Assembly: GCA_028277745.1 (NCBI GenBank)
Contig: JANQFR010000020.1
Coordinates: 1 to 59,785 of the forward strand
Reading direction: 5' to 3'
DNA: 59,785 nt
Source: Phycisphaeraceae bacterium
GTDB taxonomy: Bacteria > Planctomycetota > Phycisphaerae > Phycisphaerales > Phycisphaeraceae
Shown: positions 38,762-47,937 of the stretch, one piece after another
Layout of the letters: every line of letters starts with the position of its first letter
Position numbering within the stretch: position 1 is the stretch's first letter
Notes under the pieces: model-generated
What the model saw: only the letters and a program-made list of their open reading frames with translations
Told to the model about the DNA's origin: nothing
Databases searched by the model: none
Translations under genes and position numbers: made by a program

Positions 38762-40126
38762 TCAGGAGGCGTCTAGGCGTTCTTGTCCCCCCATGTAGGG
38801 GCGCAGCGCCTCGGGGACGGTGACGCTGCCGTCGGCGTTCTGGTAAAGCTCCAGGATCGGGATCAGCAGGCGCGGGCTGGCGGCGACCGTGTTGTTGAGG
38901 CTGTGGCAGAACGCGGCCTTCTTCGACCCCGCGTCGCGATACCGCAGGTTCAGCCGCCGCGTCTGGTAGTCGTAGAGCCGTGACGCCGAGTGCGTCTCGC
39001 CGTAGCCGTCGCGCGACGGCATCCAGGTCTCGATGTCGATCATGTCCGCGTTCTTCAAGCCCAGGTCGCCGGTGCAGCACTGCAGCAGGCGGTAGGGCAG
39101 GCCCAGGCGCTGCAGCAGCGTCTCGACGAAACCGATCATCTTCTGGTGCCAGTCGCGGCTGACCTGCTCGTCGGCCTCGCAGATCACCACCTGCTCGACC
39201 TTGTCGAACTGGTGGATGCGGTACAGCCCGGCGGTGTCCTTGCCCGCGGCGCCGGCCTCACGGCGGAAGCAGGTCGACACCGTCGTGTAGCACAGGGGCA
39301 GCGCCGCGGCGTCGAGGATCTCGTCCTGGTGGTAGCCCATCAGCCCGACCTCGCCCGTGCCGGTGAGGTAGAGGTCGTAACCCCCGCCGCGCTGCGTCTC
39401 CTGGACCTCGTAGGCCTGGTCCTTGCCGGTCGGGAAGAAGCCGGTGCCGACCATGCACTCGTCGCGCACGAGCACGGGGACGGACATCGCGGTGAAGCCG
39501 TTCTCGACGGTCATGAAGTTGAAGCCGAACTGCAGCAGGGCGTTGTGCAGCCGCATGCCGTCGCCCGTGAGCACGTAGCTGCGTGACCCGGCCATCTTGA
39601 CGCCGCGCTCGAAGTTGAACAGGCCCAGCGCTTCGCCCAGCTCGATGTGGCTCCTGGGCGCGAACCCCTTGTTATCTTCGAAGGATTTAGCGGGGTCGAA
39701 GGTCGGCGGGCTCCAGCAGCGCAGCTCGATGTTGTCGTCGGCCGAGGCGCCCACCGGCACGTCGGGGTCGGCCGGCTGAGGCACCTTGAGCCAGACCGCG
39801 TCACGCCGGGCCTCCAACTCACGCACCCGGTCCGCCAGTTCGGCTTCCTCGGCCTTCAGCTGGTTGGGCCTGGCCTGGAGCGCCTTCATCTCGTCCTGCA
39901 GCGCTTTCTTCTCGTCTCCATCCGCCTTTTTCATCCGCCCGGCCAACTGGCCGATGGCCTTGCCGATCCGGTTCTTCTCGGCCACGAGCTCCTGCTGGCG
40001 GGTCATGAGCTGGCGCAGCTCCGCGTCGATGGACAGCAGTTCGTCGATGTCGACGTCGCTGTTCTTGTCGGCGGCGCCCTTGCGATACTTGTCGGGGTTG
40101 GCGCGGAGGTCTTTGAGGTCGATCAT
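38762..40126 (-). CDS. serS: Seryl-tRNA synthetase
   Basis: A 454-aa class II aminoacyl-tRNA synthetase. N-terminal helical hairpin arm (residues ~25-115, coiled coil KNRIGKAIGQLAGRMKKADG). Catalytic core motif 2 FRREAGAAGKDTAGLYRIHQ (class-II motif with the Arg that binds ATP) and motif 3 region NTVAASPRLLIPILELY. Length typical. ATG 40126 is chosen because the conserved start MIDLKDLRANPDKYRKGAAD begins there. Essential housekeeping function. Confidence 0.94.
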   Translation of the reverse strand: MIDLKDLRANPDKYRKGAADKNSDVDIDELLSIDAELRQLMTRQQELVAEKNRIGKAIGQLAGRMKKADGDEKKALQDEMKALQARPNQLKAEEAELADRVRELEARRDAVWLKVPQPADPDVPVGASADDNIELRCWSPPTFDPAKSFEDNKGFAPRSHIELGEALGLFNFERGVKMAGSRSYVLTGDGMRLHNALLQFGFNFMTVENGFTAMSVPVLVRDECMVGTGFFPTGKDQAYEVQETQRGGGYDLYLTGTGEVGLMGYHQDEILDAAALPLCYTTVSTCFRREAGAAGKDTAGLYRIHQFDKVEQVVICEADEQVSRDWHQKMIGFVETLLQRLGLPYRLLQCCTGDLGLKNADMIDIETWMPSRDGYGETHSASRLYDYQTRRLNLRYRDAGSKKAAFCHSLNNTVAASPRLLIPILELYQNADGSVTVPEALRPYMGGQERLDAS

Positions 40127-40293
40127 GGCAAAACGCTCGGGTCGGGCGGCGTCCGCCGCCGCGAGGGCCGGCAATCGTAATGCAACCCGCCGGTCCGTGC
40201 AGCGCCGCGCCTGAGCGTCGTTACCCGGACCAAAGCCCGGGGACGGCCGTACCCGGGTTTCCCTATGCATTAAATAAAGTGACGCCAGACCGT

Positions 40294-41664
40294 TCAGAGA
40301 CGCTTGGGCCTGGGCAGCCATCCGGGCAAGGCGTCTTGCATGCGTCGCCACCGCTGCCGCCAGCGGCAGCGCCGCCAGGCACGGGTGAGCGGCTGGAGGT
40401 ACGGGTCGGCCGGGTGGTCGCGGCGGAGGCGGCGGAGGGCGGCGGCGGCGCGGCGGAGTTCGCCGAGTTCCAGGTGGGCGAGGATGATGTTGTGCATCGC
40501 GACCCGGTGACGTCGGTCGAGGCGGTAGCCGCTGCGGCAATCGAGCAGGCCCAGTTCGAGTTCGCCCGACATCATGAAGGCGACGCCGCGGTAGATCAGC
40601 GCCAGGGCCGCCTGTTCATCGGTTTCGAAGGTCAGGTCATCGCCCGCCATCGGGGTCAGCAGCCTCAAGGCTTCTTCGGGCAGGTCGAGCTCGATGAGCA
40701 GCCGGGCCATGTCGAGGACCTGCTGGGTGTCCTGCCCGCTGATGGCGAGCTCGGCCATGAGGTGGTCGCGGGCCTCGGCGGCGTCGCCGCGGTGGTGCGC
40801 GACGCGGGCCAGCCCCAGGCGGGCCCCGGGCATCTCGGGGTCGAGCCGCAACGCGCGTCCGAACCGCCGCGCAGCGGCCTCGTAGTGACCGATCCGCAAC
40901 GCCAGGTCGCCCAGGCGGGTGTGGGCCTCGGCGAAAGTCGGTTCCAGCTCGACGACCCGCCGGAACTTCTCGGCCGCCTCGGCGTAGCGCCGCATTTCCA
41001 GGAGCAGGTAGGCCAGGTGGATGAGGGTGTGGATGTCGCCGGCGTCGACGCGGAGTTGGCGCATGAACAGGCGCCGCGCGCGGTCGAGCGCGCCCAGCCG
41101 CCAATGGGCCAGCGCCAGGTTGCCGCGTACGCCCGGGTGGGTGGGGTCGAGCCGGAGGGTCTGCTGCCAGCACCAGACCGCGCGGCGGCTCTGGCCGCGC
41201 AACGCCAGGCTCTGCGCGATGTGGTCAAAGCAAGCGGGGCACGCCTCGTTGATCTGCTGCGCGAGATAGAACATCTCGTCGGCCTTCTCGTAATCCCCGA
41301 GGCGGGTGTAGGCGAGGATCCGATGGCAGTACGCGTCGTGCCGATCGCGGTCGATCTTGGTGATCCGTTCAAACACCCCGACGGCCCGGCGGTCCTGGCC
41401 GGTGCGGATCAGGTCGATCCCGAGGCAGTTGAGCAGGTCCGCGTTGTCGCCGCCCAGGTCGACCGCTTTCTCGAAGCTGACGACCGCCTCGTCGAAGCGG
41501 TGCAGCCGATCCAGGGCCAGACCCATACCGAAATGCCACTCGCTCTTATCGGGCCTGACCTCGATGGCCAGGCGCAGCTCGTCCAGGGCACGATCCCACT
41601 GACCTTCTTCGTAAAGGTCGTGCGCCCGCTGTGCGTGTTTTTCCGCCTCCAGCCAGTCGCTCAT
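40294..41664 (-). CDS. Tetratricopeptide-repeat protein
   Basis: A 456-aa protein consisting almost entirely of TPR units (WDRALDELRLAIEVRPDKSE, YCHRILAYTRLGDYEKADEM, AEKFRRVVELEPTFAEAHTR), with a basic Arg/Trp-rich C-terminus (LTRAWRRCRWRQRWRRM). Around ten repeats. No enzyme domain. Acts as a protein-interaction scaffold; the partner is unknown. Confidence 0.75.
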   Translation of the reverse strand: MSDWLEAEKHAQRAHDLYEEGQWDRALDELRLAIEVRPDKSEWHFGMGLALDRLHRFDEAVVSFEKAVDLGGDNADLLNCLGIDLIRTGQDRRAVGVFERITKIDRDRHDAYCHRILAYTRLGDYEKADEMFYLAQQINEACPACFDHIAQSLALRGQSRRAVWCWQQTLRLDPTHPGVRGNLALAHWRLGALDRARRLFMRQLRVDAGDIHTLIHLAYLLLEMRRYAEAAEKFRRVVELEPTFAEAHTRLGDLALRIGHYEAAARRFGRALRLDPEMPGARLGLARVAHHRGDAAEARDHLMAELAISGQDTQQVLDMARLLIELDLPEEALRLLTPMAGDDLTFETDEQAALALIYRGVAFMMSGELELGLLDCRSGYRLDRRHRVAMHNIILAHLELGELRRAAAALRRLRRDHPADPYLQPLTRAWRRCRWRQRWRRMQDALPGWLPRPKRL

Positions 41665-41892
41665 GGGATGCGTCTCCAGGCGGGATGTTGTTCAACGCGG
41701 AGACATCGGGCCGATACTTGTTCATCGGCGAAAACACGGAAAAGATGTGGGAATCCCTGCATGAGGTCGTCCATGGTTTTCTGCTTTCATGCGTGTCGGA
41801 TTCACCCTTGTCGTGTACGGTATATGATACGCCGTCCGGAGCGGAAAATCCGCGTGATCCAGGCTTCTTCAGGCGAACGCCGCGAGAAAAAC

Positions 41893-44091
41893 ATGCCCGC
41901 CTTAAAACCCACTACGAGACGCTATGCCGGCTGGTTCTTAATCCTGACACCGATGTTGATATTCCTGACATCGTGCGCCGGGCCGGGGGCGCGGGTGGAC
42001 GCGCCCGAGACGCTGCTGGCCGAGGGCCGGCTGTCGGCGGACGCCGCGTCGCCGCTGCAGCGGCTGATCGATCCGACCGCCCCCGAGAGCGACCGCCGGG
42101 GGGCGGCCCTGAGCCTGCTGCGGCGCAACACGGTCGACACCCGCCTGGCGCTCATCTCGGTGCTGGGGATGCGCGACGACCCGTCGGCGACGCGCGCGGT
42201 GGTCGAAGCGGTGCTGCTGAGCCCCGACCCGCCCCCCGCTCAGCTCGAACCGGCGATGATCGCGCTGCTCCTGCAGTCAGGTGAACCGATTCAGGCGGAC
42301 GTGGCCGAGGCTCTGGGCCGGTTCAATAACCCGGAGATCGTTCGGCGTCTGCGGCGGATCGCTAATGATGAGAACCAGGACGCCTCGGCCCGCCGGGGCG
42401 CCATCGCCGCCCTGGGCTATCACCGGACCAAGCCGTCCGCCGAGACGCTCATCAAACTCATCGACGCGGACCAGCCCGTGACGATCCAGCGCGCCGCGTT
42501 TGACGCCCTGGCGAATCTCAGCGGCAAGCAAGGGTACGGCGAAGACCGCAACGCCTGGACCGACTGGTGGGCGCAGGCCCGGCGCCTCAACACCGAGCAG
42601 TGGTCGACGCGCCTGGTCGAGAATCTTGCAGAGCGGGACTCGCAACGCCGGTTGATGCAGCAGCAGACGGTTCAGCGCCTGCTCGAATCGCAACGCGCCC
42701 TGTACCGCACCACCGTGGCGGAAGACCGGCCGGCGGTGCTGGCGTACATGCTCAACGACCCGATCGAGCCGATCCGCCAGTTGGGCATGAACCTGACGCT
42801 GGAGCGCCTGCTTGAGGGGCTTCCGTTCGGCGAGCCGCTGCGTGAGGCGCTGCGGGCGCGGCTGACCGACCCGTCCTCGTCGATCCGTCAGCAGGCGGCG
42901 CTGCGGTTGACCGAGCTGGACGACATGGAGGCGGCCGACATCGTGGCGGATCGGCTGGCCCGCGATGAGGAGCATGTGACGGCGGTGCTCAAGGCGCAGT
43001 TGCTGCTGATGGCGCGGCTGCCGCGGGCGGCGGCGATCGAGCCGGCGCTGACGCTGCTGAACAAGGAATCTCTCCGGGCCGAGGCGGCCGGGGCGTTGGC
43101 GGCGGCGGCGCAGGCGGGGCTGCTGAGCCCGGTCGAGCGTGAACGCGCCCGGGCGAGTGTCCGCCGGTCGCTGCGGAGCAACCGCCAGCCGGCGCCGCAG
43201 GTCGTCTCCCTGCTCGGCAAGGTCGGGCAGGCGTCGGACTGGGAGCGGATCGCCGGGTGGGTCGATTCCCCCGACGCGGCGGTCAAGCGGGCGGCGGCCC
43301 AGGCCTGGGCCGAGTCGGACCGGTCGCTGAAACTGTTAGCCGAGCGCGTCACCGACCCGGTGATCCAGCCGATCGTCATCTCGGCGGCGACGCGACGCGG
43401 GGAGGACCCGTTCACGCTGCTGGCCCTCGTCGCGAGCCCGCCGGACCGGCCGCAGGTGTACGAGGCGTGGCGGCGAGCATTAACGGCCATGTCGGGCCGG
43501 GTGCCTTCCCAAGCGGTGCTTCAGGCGGTGTCGCGCCTGGCGCTCGTTAATCAGCCGGCCGAGCTGCGTGAGCAGATGCTCTCGGAAGCCATCGCCAACG
43601 TAGATAACACCGAGGCGACCGCCGCGGAGCGGATCCTGCTGCGGCTGGACCGGGCGGACACCCGCCTGGCCATGGCCAACGCGGCCGGGGCGCTGGCGGA
43701 CTACCAGATCGCGGGCACGGTGCTCGATCAGATGACCCCGATACAGCGGGACCGGTACTTCCGCGGGGCGATCACCGCGAGCCTCAAGGTCGACCAGGTG
43801 GACGAGGCGTTCGCCATCGCCCGCGAGCTGCTGGGCCGCGACGCCCGCGGCGGGGTGCTGCCGCCGACCGACGACCCGGTGATCGACCAGTTCATTGAGC
43901 AAGCGCGGGTCTTGGCGTCCCGCCAGCGCAACACCGAGGCCCAGCGCGTCCTCACGGAGCTGCGGCTGCTGATGGGGCCGGCGATCAAGCCCGAGGTGTC
44001 GCAGCGCATCGCGTTGCTGGAGGCCGAGCTCAACAGCCGCACCGCCATGCCCGCCAACGCCGAGATCCCCTCCGAGCCCCAGCAGCCGTGA
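41893..44091 (+). CDS. HEAT-repeat lipoprotein
   Basis: A 732-aa protein with an N-terminal signal peptide ending in lipobox LTSC (MPALKPTTRRYAGWFLILTP..., Cys near residue 25). It is built from many HEAT-type helical repeats (SGEPIQADVAEALGRFNNPE, ENQDASARRGAIAALGYHRT, SSSIRQQAALRLTELDD). HEAT solenoids mediate protein-protein contacts; location would be the periplasmic side of a membrane. The frame is open for far longer upstream, but that portion runs antisense to the TPR gene and is a shadow; ATG 41893 matches the lipobox. Confidence 0.72.
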   Translation: MPALKPTTRRYAGWFLILTPMLIFLTSCAGPGARVDAPETLLAEGRLSADAASPLQRLIDPTAPESDRRGAALSLLRRNTVDTRLALISVLGMRDDPSATRAVVEAVLLSPDPPPAQLEPAMIALLLQSGEPIQADVAEALGRFNNPEIVRRLRRIANDENQDASARRGAIAALGYHRTKPSAETLIKLIDADQPVTIQRAAFDALANLSGKQGYGEDRNAWTDWWAQARRLNTEQWSTRLVENLAERDSQRRLMQQQTVQRLLESQRALYRTTVAEDRPAVLAYMLNDPIEPIRQLGMNLTLERLLEGLPFGEPLREALRARLTDPSSSIRQQAALRLTELDDMEAADIVADRLARDEEHVTAVLKAQLLLMARLPRAAAIEPALTLLNKESLRAEAAGALAAAAQAGLLSPVERERARASVRRSLRSNRQPAPQVVSLLGKVGQASDWERIAGWVDSPDAAVKRAAAQAWAESDRSLKLLAERVTDPVIQPIVISAATRRGEDPFTLLALVASPPDRPQVYEAWRRALTAMSGRVPSQAVLQAVSRLALVNQPAELREQMLSEAIANVDNTEATAAERILLRLDRADTRLAMANAAGALADYQIAGTVLDQMTPIQRDRYFRGAITASLKVDQVDEAFAIARELLGRDARGGVLPPTDDPVIDQFIEQARVLASRQRNTEAQRVLTELRLLMGPAIKPEVSQRIALLEAELNSRTAMPANAEIPSEPQQP

Positions 44092-44115
44092 CCGACGGCT
44101 CGCCCGTGTGGGAAA

Positions 44116-44137
44116 CGGCGGGGGGGCAAACCCCGCC
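44116..44137. repeat. Intergenic hairpin CGGCGGGG/CCCCGCCG
   Basis: An 8-bp perfect stem CGGCGGGG (44116-44123) and CCCCGCCG (44130-44137) with a 6-nt loop, between the HEAT-repeat gene and leuD. Similar CCGCCGCT-ending short repeats occur near 20290 and 58025, so it belongs to a family of GC-rich intergenic elements. No T-run. Confidence 0.4.
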
Positions 44138-44197
44138 GCTGAACGATAAAACCGCCGACTTTGCCGCTATACTTTGCGGCCCTTTGGGAGATAACGC

Positions 44198-44761
44198 ATG
44201 CACACGATGATCACCGGCAAAGCCTACGTCCTCGGCGATGACATCGATACCGATCAGATCATCCCGGCGGAATACCTCGCCCACGACCCAAGCGATCCGG
44301 AGGAGCGCAAGTACTTCGGCATGTACGCCAACATCGGTGTGCCCGAGGGGCAGCGCGGCCTGCCCGATGGGCACACCCGGTTCGTGCCGGAGGGGGAGTT
44401 CAAGACCGAGTACGCCATCGTCATCGGCGGGAAGAACTTCGGCTGCGGGTCCTCGCGCGAACACGCCCCCCTCGCGATCGCCGAGGCCGGCGCCAAGGCC
44501 GTGGTCGCCGAGTTCTACGCCCGCATCTTCTTCCGCAACTGCGTCAACGGCGGATACCTGCTGCCCATGGAATCCACGACCCGGCTGATTGAGGAGGTCC
44601 GCACCGGCGATGAGTGCGAGCTGGATGTGGAGGCCGGCGTCCTGAAAAACATCACCACCGGCAAGACCTACGAACTCAAGAAGCTGGGCGACGTCCAGCC
44701 CATCATCGAAGCCGGCGGCGTCTTCGCTTACGCCCGTCAGCACGGGATGTTGTCGCAATAG
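44198..44761 (+). CDS. leuD: 3-isopropylmalate dehydratase small subunit
   Basis: A 187-aa aconitase-superfamily swivelling subunit that, with LeuC, isomerises 2-isopropylmalate to 3-isopropylmalate in leucine synthesis. Visible: GDDIDTDQIIPAEYL, the substrate-recognition GKNFGCGSSREHAPLAI and FYARIFFRNCVNGG. LeuC is not in the window, so the pathway is split. GGGAGAT gives a good ribosome binding site. Small subunit of the archaeal/bacterial-type short form. Confidence 0.92.
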   Translation: MHTMITGKAYVLGDDIDTDQIIPAEYLAHDPSDPEERKYFGMYANIGVPEGQRGLPDGHTRFVPEGEFKTEYAIVIGGKNFGCGSSREHAPLAIAEAGAKAVVAEFYARIFFRNCVNGGYLLPMESTTRLIEEVRTGDECELDVEAGVLKNITTGKTYELKKLGDVQPIIEAGGVFAYARQHGMLSQ

Positions 44762-44882
44762 GACGGGATCCATCTCAGATATGACAGCGCGGAATACGGC
44801 GGCCATCTGCCGGGTTATTGATCCGGCGGGGGATCGGGCTATGATTTCGCCCGAACCGCCCCTCTTTGGAGCATGAATCATC

Positions 44883-45452
44883 ATGGACGCCAGCTATCTC
44901 AAGGCCAAGCACGAAGCAGGGCTCGACTACGCCGACTATCTCGCGACCGGCAACCCGGACCAGCAAGCATCTTGGGCCAAGGTTTACGACGACATCCAAC
45001 TCACCGATGAACAGAAGGCGGTGCTGGGCGGGTTCGTCCGTGAGATCAACATGATCGCGGTGTCGGGGATCTGGTGCGGCGACTGCGTCCGGCAGGGGCC
45101 GATGTTTCAGAAGATCGCCGAGGCGAGCAACGGCATGATCAACCTCAAGTGGGTCGACCGCGACGAGCATATCGATCTCCAGGAGCAGGTGAAGATTAAC
45201 CAGGGCAACCGTGTGCCGGTACTGGTGTTCTGTGCTGAAGATTTCGAGCTGGTTGGGTGGAGCGGCGACAAGCCGTTGAGCCGGTATCGGGCGGTGGCCC
45301 GGCAGCAGTTGGGCGCGAGCTGTCCGCTGCCCGGGGCGCCGGTGCCGCAGCACGAACTGGACGCGGAGCTGGCGGACTGGGTCAACGAGTGCGAGCGGGT
45401 CCACCTGCTGCTGCGGCTTTCCGGCCGGCTGCGGAAAAAGCACGGCGACTGA
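44883..45452 (+). CDS. Thioredoxin-fold protein with WCGDC motif
   Basis: A 189-aa cytosolic thioredoxin-like protein. Active site SGIWCGDCVRQGP (C65-x-x-C68) and the typical beta strand NRVPVLVFCAEDFELVGWSG with the cis-proline P112. A ~45-residue N-terminal extension and a C-terminal basic tail (LLLRLSGRLRKKHGD) are unlike minimal thioredoxins (~105 aa). It probably serves in thiol-disulfide exchange; its partner is unknown. Confidence 0.78.
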   Translation: MDASYLKAKHEAGLDYADYLATGNPDQQASWAKVYDDIQLTDEQKAVLGGFVREINMIAVSGIWCGDCVRQGPMFQKIAEASNGMINLKWVDRDEHIDLQEQVKINQGNRVPVLVFCAEDFELVGWSGDKPLSRYRAVARQQLGASCPLPGAPVPQHELDAELADWVNECERVHLLLRLSGRLRKKHGD

Positions 45453-45652
45453 TCGTCGCGGTCCGCCCCGGTCCACGGGGCGTGCGGGTTTTGCCGGGGG
45501 GCCTTTTACTGAAGTTGCCTCCGGGCTCGACTGACGATAGACTCCCCGGTCTTGCGCTTTGGCCCCGTTGGATGTCGGGCCCTGGCCCGTGTCCCGTCGG
45601 AGGTTAGCCTTGTCGCTTTTTCCGTTGTGTCGCGACGCACGGAGTTCATGCT

Positions 45653-46426
45653 TTGGCCAAGAAGTCCGCTCGGAAGAAAACCAAATCTGCGGCTGCCGCT
45701 TCGAAAAAGAAGACGGTGAAGAAGGCTGCGGCTAAGAAAAAGACCGCCGCGAAGAAGACCGTCAAAAAGAAGGCTGTCAAAAAGAAGGCCGCTTCGCCGG
45801 CGAGGCTGAAAAAAGCGGCGAAGAAGACCGCGGCCAAGAAGACGACGGCCAAGAAAACCGCGAAAAAGGCCCCGGCGAGCAAGAAGACTGTGAAAAAAGC
45901 GGCCGTGAAGCCCGCCGCCGCTTCCAAGCCGGCCAGGCCCACTCCCGCGAAGCCGGCTGAGTCTCCCGCGGCCCGTTTCAATCCCCCGCCCCCGGCTCCC
46001 GTGGAGCCGCTGGATGCGCCCCCGTTAACCGAGGCCCAACTCCGCAAGGTCAAGACCGGCCTGAGCCGTAAAGACCTGGTCGAGTTCCGGCAACTGCTTC
46101 TGGAGCGCCGGGCCGAGATCCTCGGCGACGTCGCCTCCATGGAAGAGGCCCGCTCCGGCGGGTCAGGCGGCGACCTCTCCCACATGCCGCTGCACATGGC
46201 CGACGTCGGCTCGGATGCGTATGAGCAGGAGTTCACGCTCGGCCTGATGGAGTCGGAGCGGAAGCTGCTTCGGGAGATCGACGACGCCCTGGGCCGGATC
46301 GCCCGCAAGACCTATGGCGTCTGCATCGAGTCGGGCAACCCGATCCCGCGCGAGCGGCTCGAGATCAAGCCTTGGGCCAAATACACCATCGAGGTGGTCC
46401 GCGAACGTGAACGCCGCGGGCTCTGA
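45653..46426 (+). CDS. DksA/TraR-like protein with histone-H1-like lysine-rich tail
   Basis: A 257-aa protein starting at TTG, supported by GGAG 8 nt before it. Residues ~2-90 are Lys/Ala-rich repeats (KKTVKKAAAKKKTAAKK), ~90-125 Pro/Ala-rich, strongly resembling eukaryotic or bacterial H1-like DNA-compacting tails. The C-terminal ~125 residues match the DksA/TraR fold (LLLERRAEILGDVASMEEA, YGVCIESGNPIPRERLEIKP). The canonical four-cysteine zinc finger is degenerate: only one cysteine remains. It probably binds DNA through the tail and RNA polymerase through the coiled-coil, though the lack of zinc ligands may weaken the second role. Confidence 0.78.
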   Translation: MAKKSARKKTKSAAAASKKKTVKKAAAKKKTAAKKTVKKKAVKKKAASPARLKKAAKKTAAKKTTAKKTAKKAPASKKTVKKAAVKPAAASKPARPTPAKPAESPAARFNPPPPAPVEPLDAPPLTEAQLRKVKTGLSRKDLVEFRQLLLERRAEILGDVASMEEARSGGSGGDLSHMPLHMADVGSDAYEQEFTLGLMESERKLLREIDDALGRIARKTYGVCIESGNPIPRERLEIKPWAKYTIEVVRERERRGL

Positions 46427-46477
46427 CCACCGCGTCCCGAACGTCCCCGGCCGCCTTGGACCGGCTAGAATCTGACC

Positions 46478-47116
46478 ATGGCTGACCCATCCTGCCCGCT
46501 TAAGGCCGGTCGTTGCCCGCGCACGATCCTGCTTTTTGTCACCCTGACGATCGCCGTGCTGGCGGCGGACCTGCTGCTGAAATACGCCGCCTTCGAGTTT
46601 GTCGCCGACAAGCCCATCACACTCGTGCAGACCCCCGAAGCGATCGACGCCGCCTACGCCGTCAGTCACGACCGTTACGTCATTCTCTTTGATGATCCGA
46701 CCGGGTTTTTCCCGACCCAGCCGAGCGTGTCGGTGGTGCCCGGGCTGCTTGACCTTCGGCTGACCACCAACACGGGGGCGGTGTTCGGGCTGGGCAAGGG
46801 CGCGCGCTGGATTTTCATCGTGGTGAGCGTGGCGGCGGTGGTGTTTATTGTTTTCATGTTCGCCCGCAGCCGGGCCGACGCGTGGCTGCTGCATGTGGCC
46901 CTGGCCCTGATCCTGGCCGGCGCCTTGGGCAATCTATACGATCGCGTCATGTACGCCGCGGTCCGCGACATGCTCCACCTGTTCCCCGGCGTCCGGCTGT
47001 GGCCCTGGATCTTCAATATCGCGGACGCGGTGTTGATGATCGGGGTCGGCGTGGTGCTCGTGCTCACGTTCCGCGCCGAGCGGCGTCGACCAGCGCCCCA
47101 ATCAGTCCCCGATTGA
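46478..47116 (+). CDS. lspA: Lipoprotein signal peptidase (signal peptidase II)
   Basis: A 212-aa integral aspartic protease with four hydrophobic segments that cleaves the signal peptide of lipid-modified prolipoproteins. Catalytic aspartates lie in GNLYDRVMY and NIADAVLM, preceded by TNTGAVFGLGKG. It has an ~80-residue extension between TM1 and the conserved NTGAVFGL not present in the ~160-aa E. coli enzyme. It would process the lipoproteins of the window. Its 3' end overlaps the end of the convergent C26 gene by 53 bp. Confidence 0.92.
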   Translation: MADPSCPLKAGRCPRTILLFVTLTIAVLAADLLLKYAAFEFVADKPITLVQTPEAIDAAYAVSHDRYVILFDDPTGFFPTQPSVSVVPGLLDLRLTTNTGAVFGLGKGARWIFIVVSVAAVVFIVFMFARSRADAWLLHVALALILAGALGNLYDRVMYAAVRDMLHLFPGVRLWPWIFNIADAVLMIGVGVVLVLTFRAERRRPAPQSVPD

Positions 47117-47768
47117 GCGGCCCCTCGCCGCCGCGTTCGGGGTGCCACTGCACGCCGAGGTAGAAGCCGCGCGTCGGGTCGTCGATCGCCTCGATGATCC
47201 CGTCCGGCGCCGCGGCGACGACGCGCATCGCGCCGCTGTCCCGCACCGCCTGCACGTGATGCGAGACCACGCGCCCCCGCAGGTCCGGGCTCAGCCCGCC
47301 CCGGGTCGGCGCGAGGACCTTGATGGCGTGCTCGCTGTTCTGGGCGTGCATCGCGTGGGTTTCGTGCGTGTCGGGCAGGTGCTGGTTCAGTTTTCCGCCG
47401 GCGTGGAGGGCCATGAGCTGCATGCCCAGGCACACCCCCAGGCAGGCTGTCTCAGGCTTGGCCTTGGCCAGGTGTTCCAGCAATCCGACCTCAAACGCCT
47501 GGCGTTGCGGGTCCATCCGCTTGGCCTTGGGGTGCATCGGGTCGCCCCTTTGGAAAACGGATGTGTCGGGGTCGACGCCGCCGGTGAGGATGAACCCGTC
47601 GCACCACGCCGCGTACTCCGCGACACGCTCGAGCACGTGCGGCAGCATCACCGGCACGCCCCCGGCGTCCGCCACCGCCCGGGAATACGCCGCGGCGCAT
47701 TCATAGGTCCCCGACGCCGCGGTGTTGTTTTTGTTATCCGCCGTGATGCCGATCACCGTCATGTTCAT
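47064..47768 (-). CDS. Gamma-glutamyl-GABA hydrolase-like class I amidotransferase (peptidase C26)
   Basis: A 234-aa glutamine-amidotransferase-fold hydrolase of the PuuD/GATase1 type. Nucleophile C in CLGVCLGMQL, catalytic His and Glu in GVQWHPE, and the start VIGITADNKN...YSRAVADAGGVPVMLP characteristic of PuuD-like enzymes that hydrolyse gamma-glutamyl amides in polyamine breakdown. Start 47768 is the first of two adjacent methionines. Substrate is inferred only. Overlaps the tail of lspA on the opposite strand. Confidence 0.82.
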   Translation of the reverse strand: MNMTVIGITADNKNNTAASGTYECAAAYSRAVADAGGVPVMLPHVLERVAEYAAWCDGFILTGGVDPDTSVFQRGDPMHPKAKRMDPQRQAFEVGLLEHLAKAKPETACLGVCLGMQLMALHAGGKLNQHLPDTHETHAMHAQNSEHAIKVLAPTRGGLSPDLRGRVVSHHVQAVRDSGAMRVVAAAPDGIIEAIDDPTRGFYLGVQWHPERGGEGPLNRGLIGALVDAARRGT

Positions 47769-47937
47769 CCGGCGTATCCTAGTGCAAGACGCGTCCTGAT
47801 TGACAGTTCGAGATAGCCGGGCCGCTACGCGGCCCTGGCCAGGCGGGCGTAGCCCGCCGGCTATGGCGGACATGATCGATAAGGTCCATCCAAACCGGAC
47901 GTGTTACACTCTCGGCCCGACTTTTCGGACCTGCGCC

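Noticed and set aside
40180..41892. 1303-codon plus-strand frame starting at 40180
   Set aside because: The first ~570 codons are antisense to the TPR gene; the real HEAT-repeat protein starts at 41893 with a lipobox.
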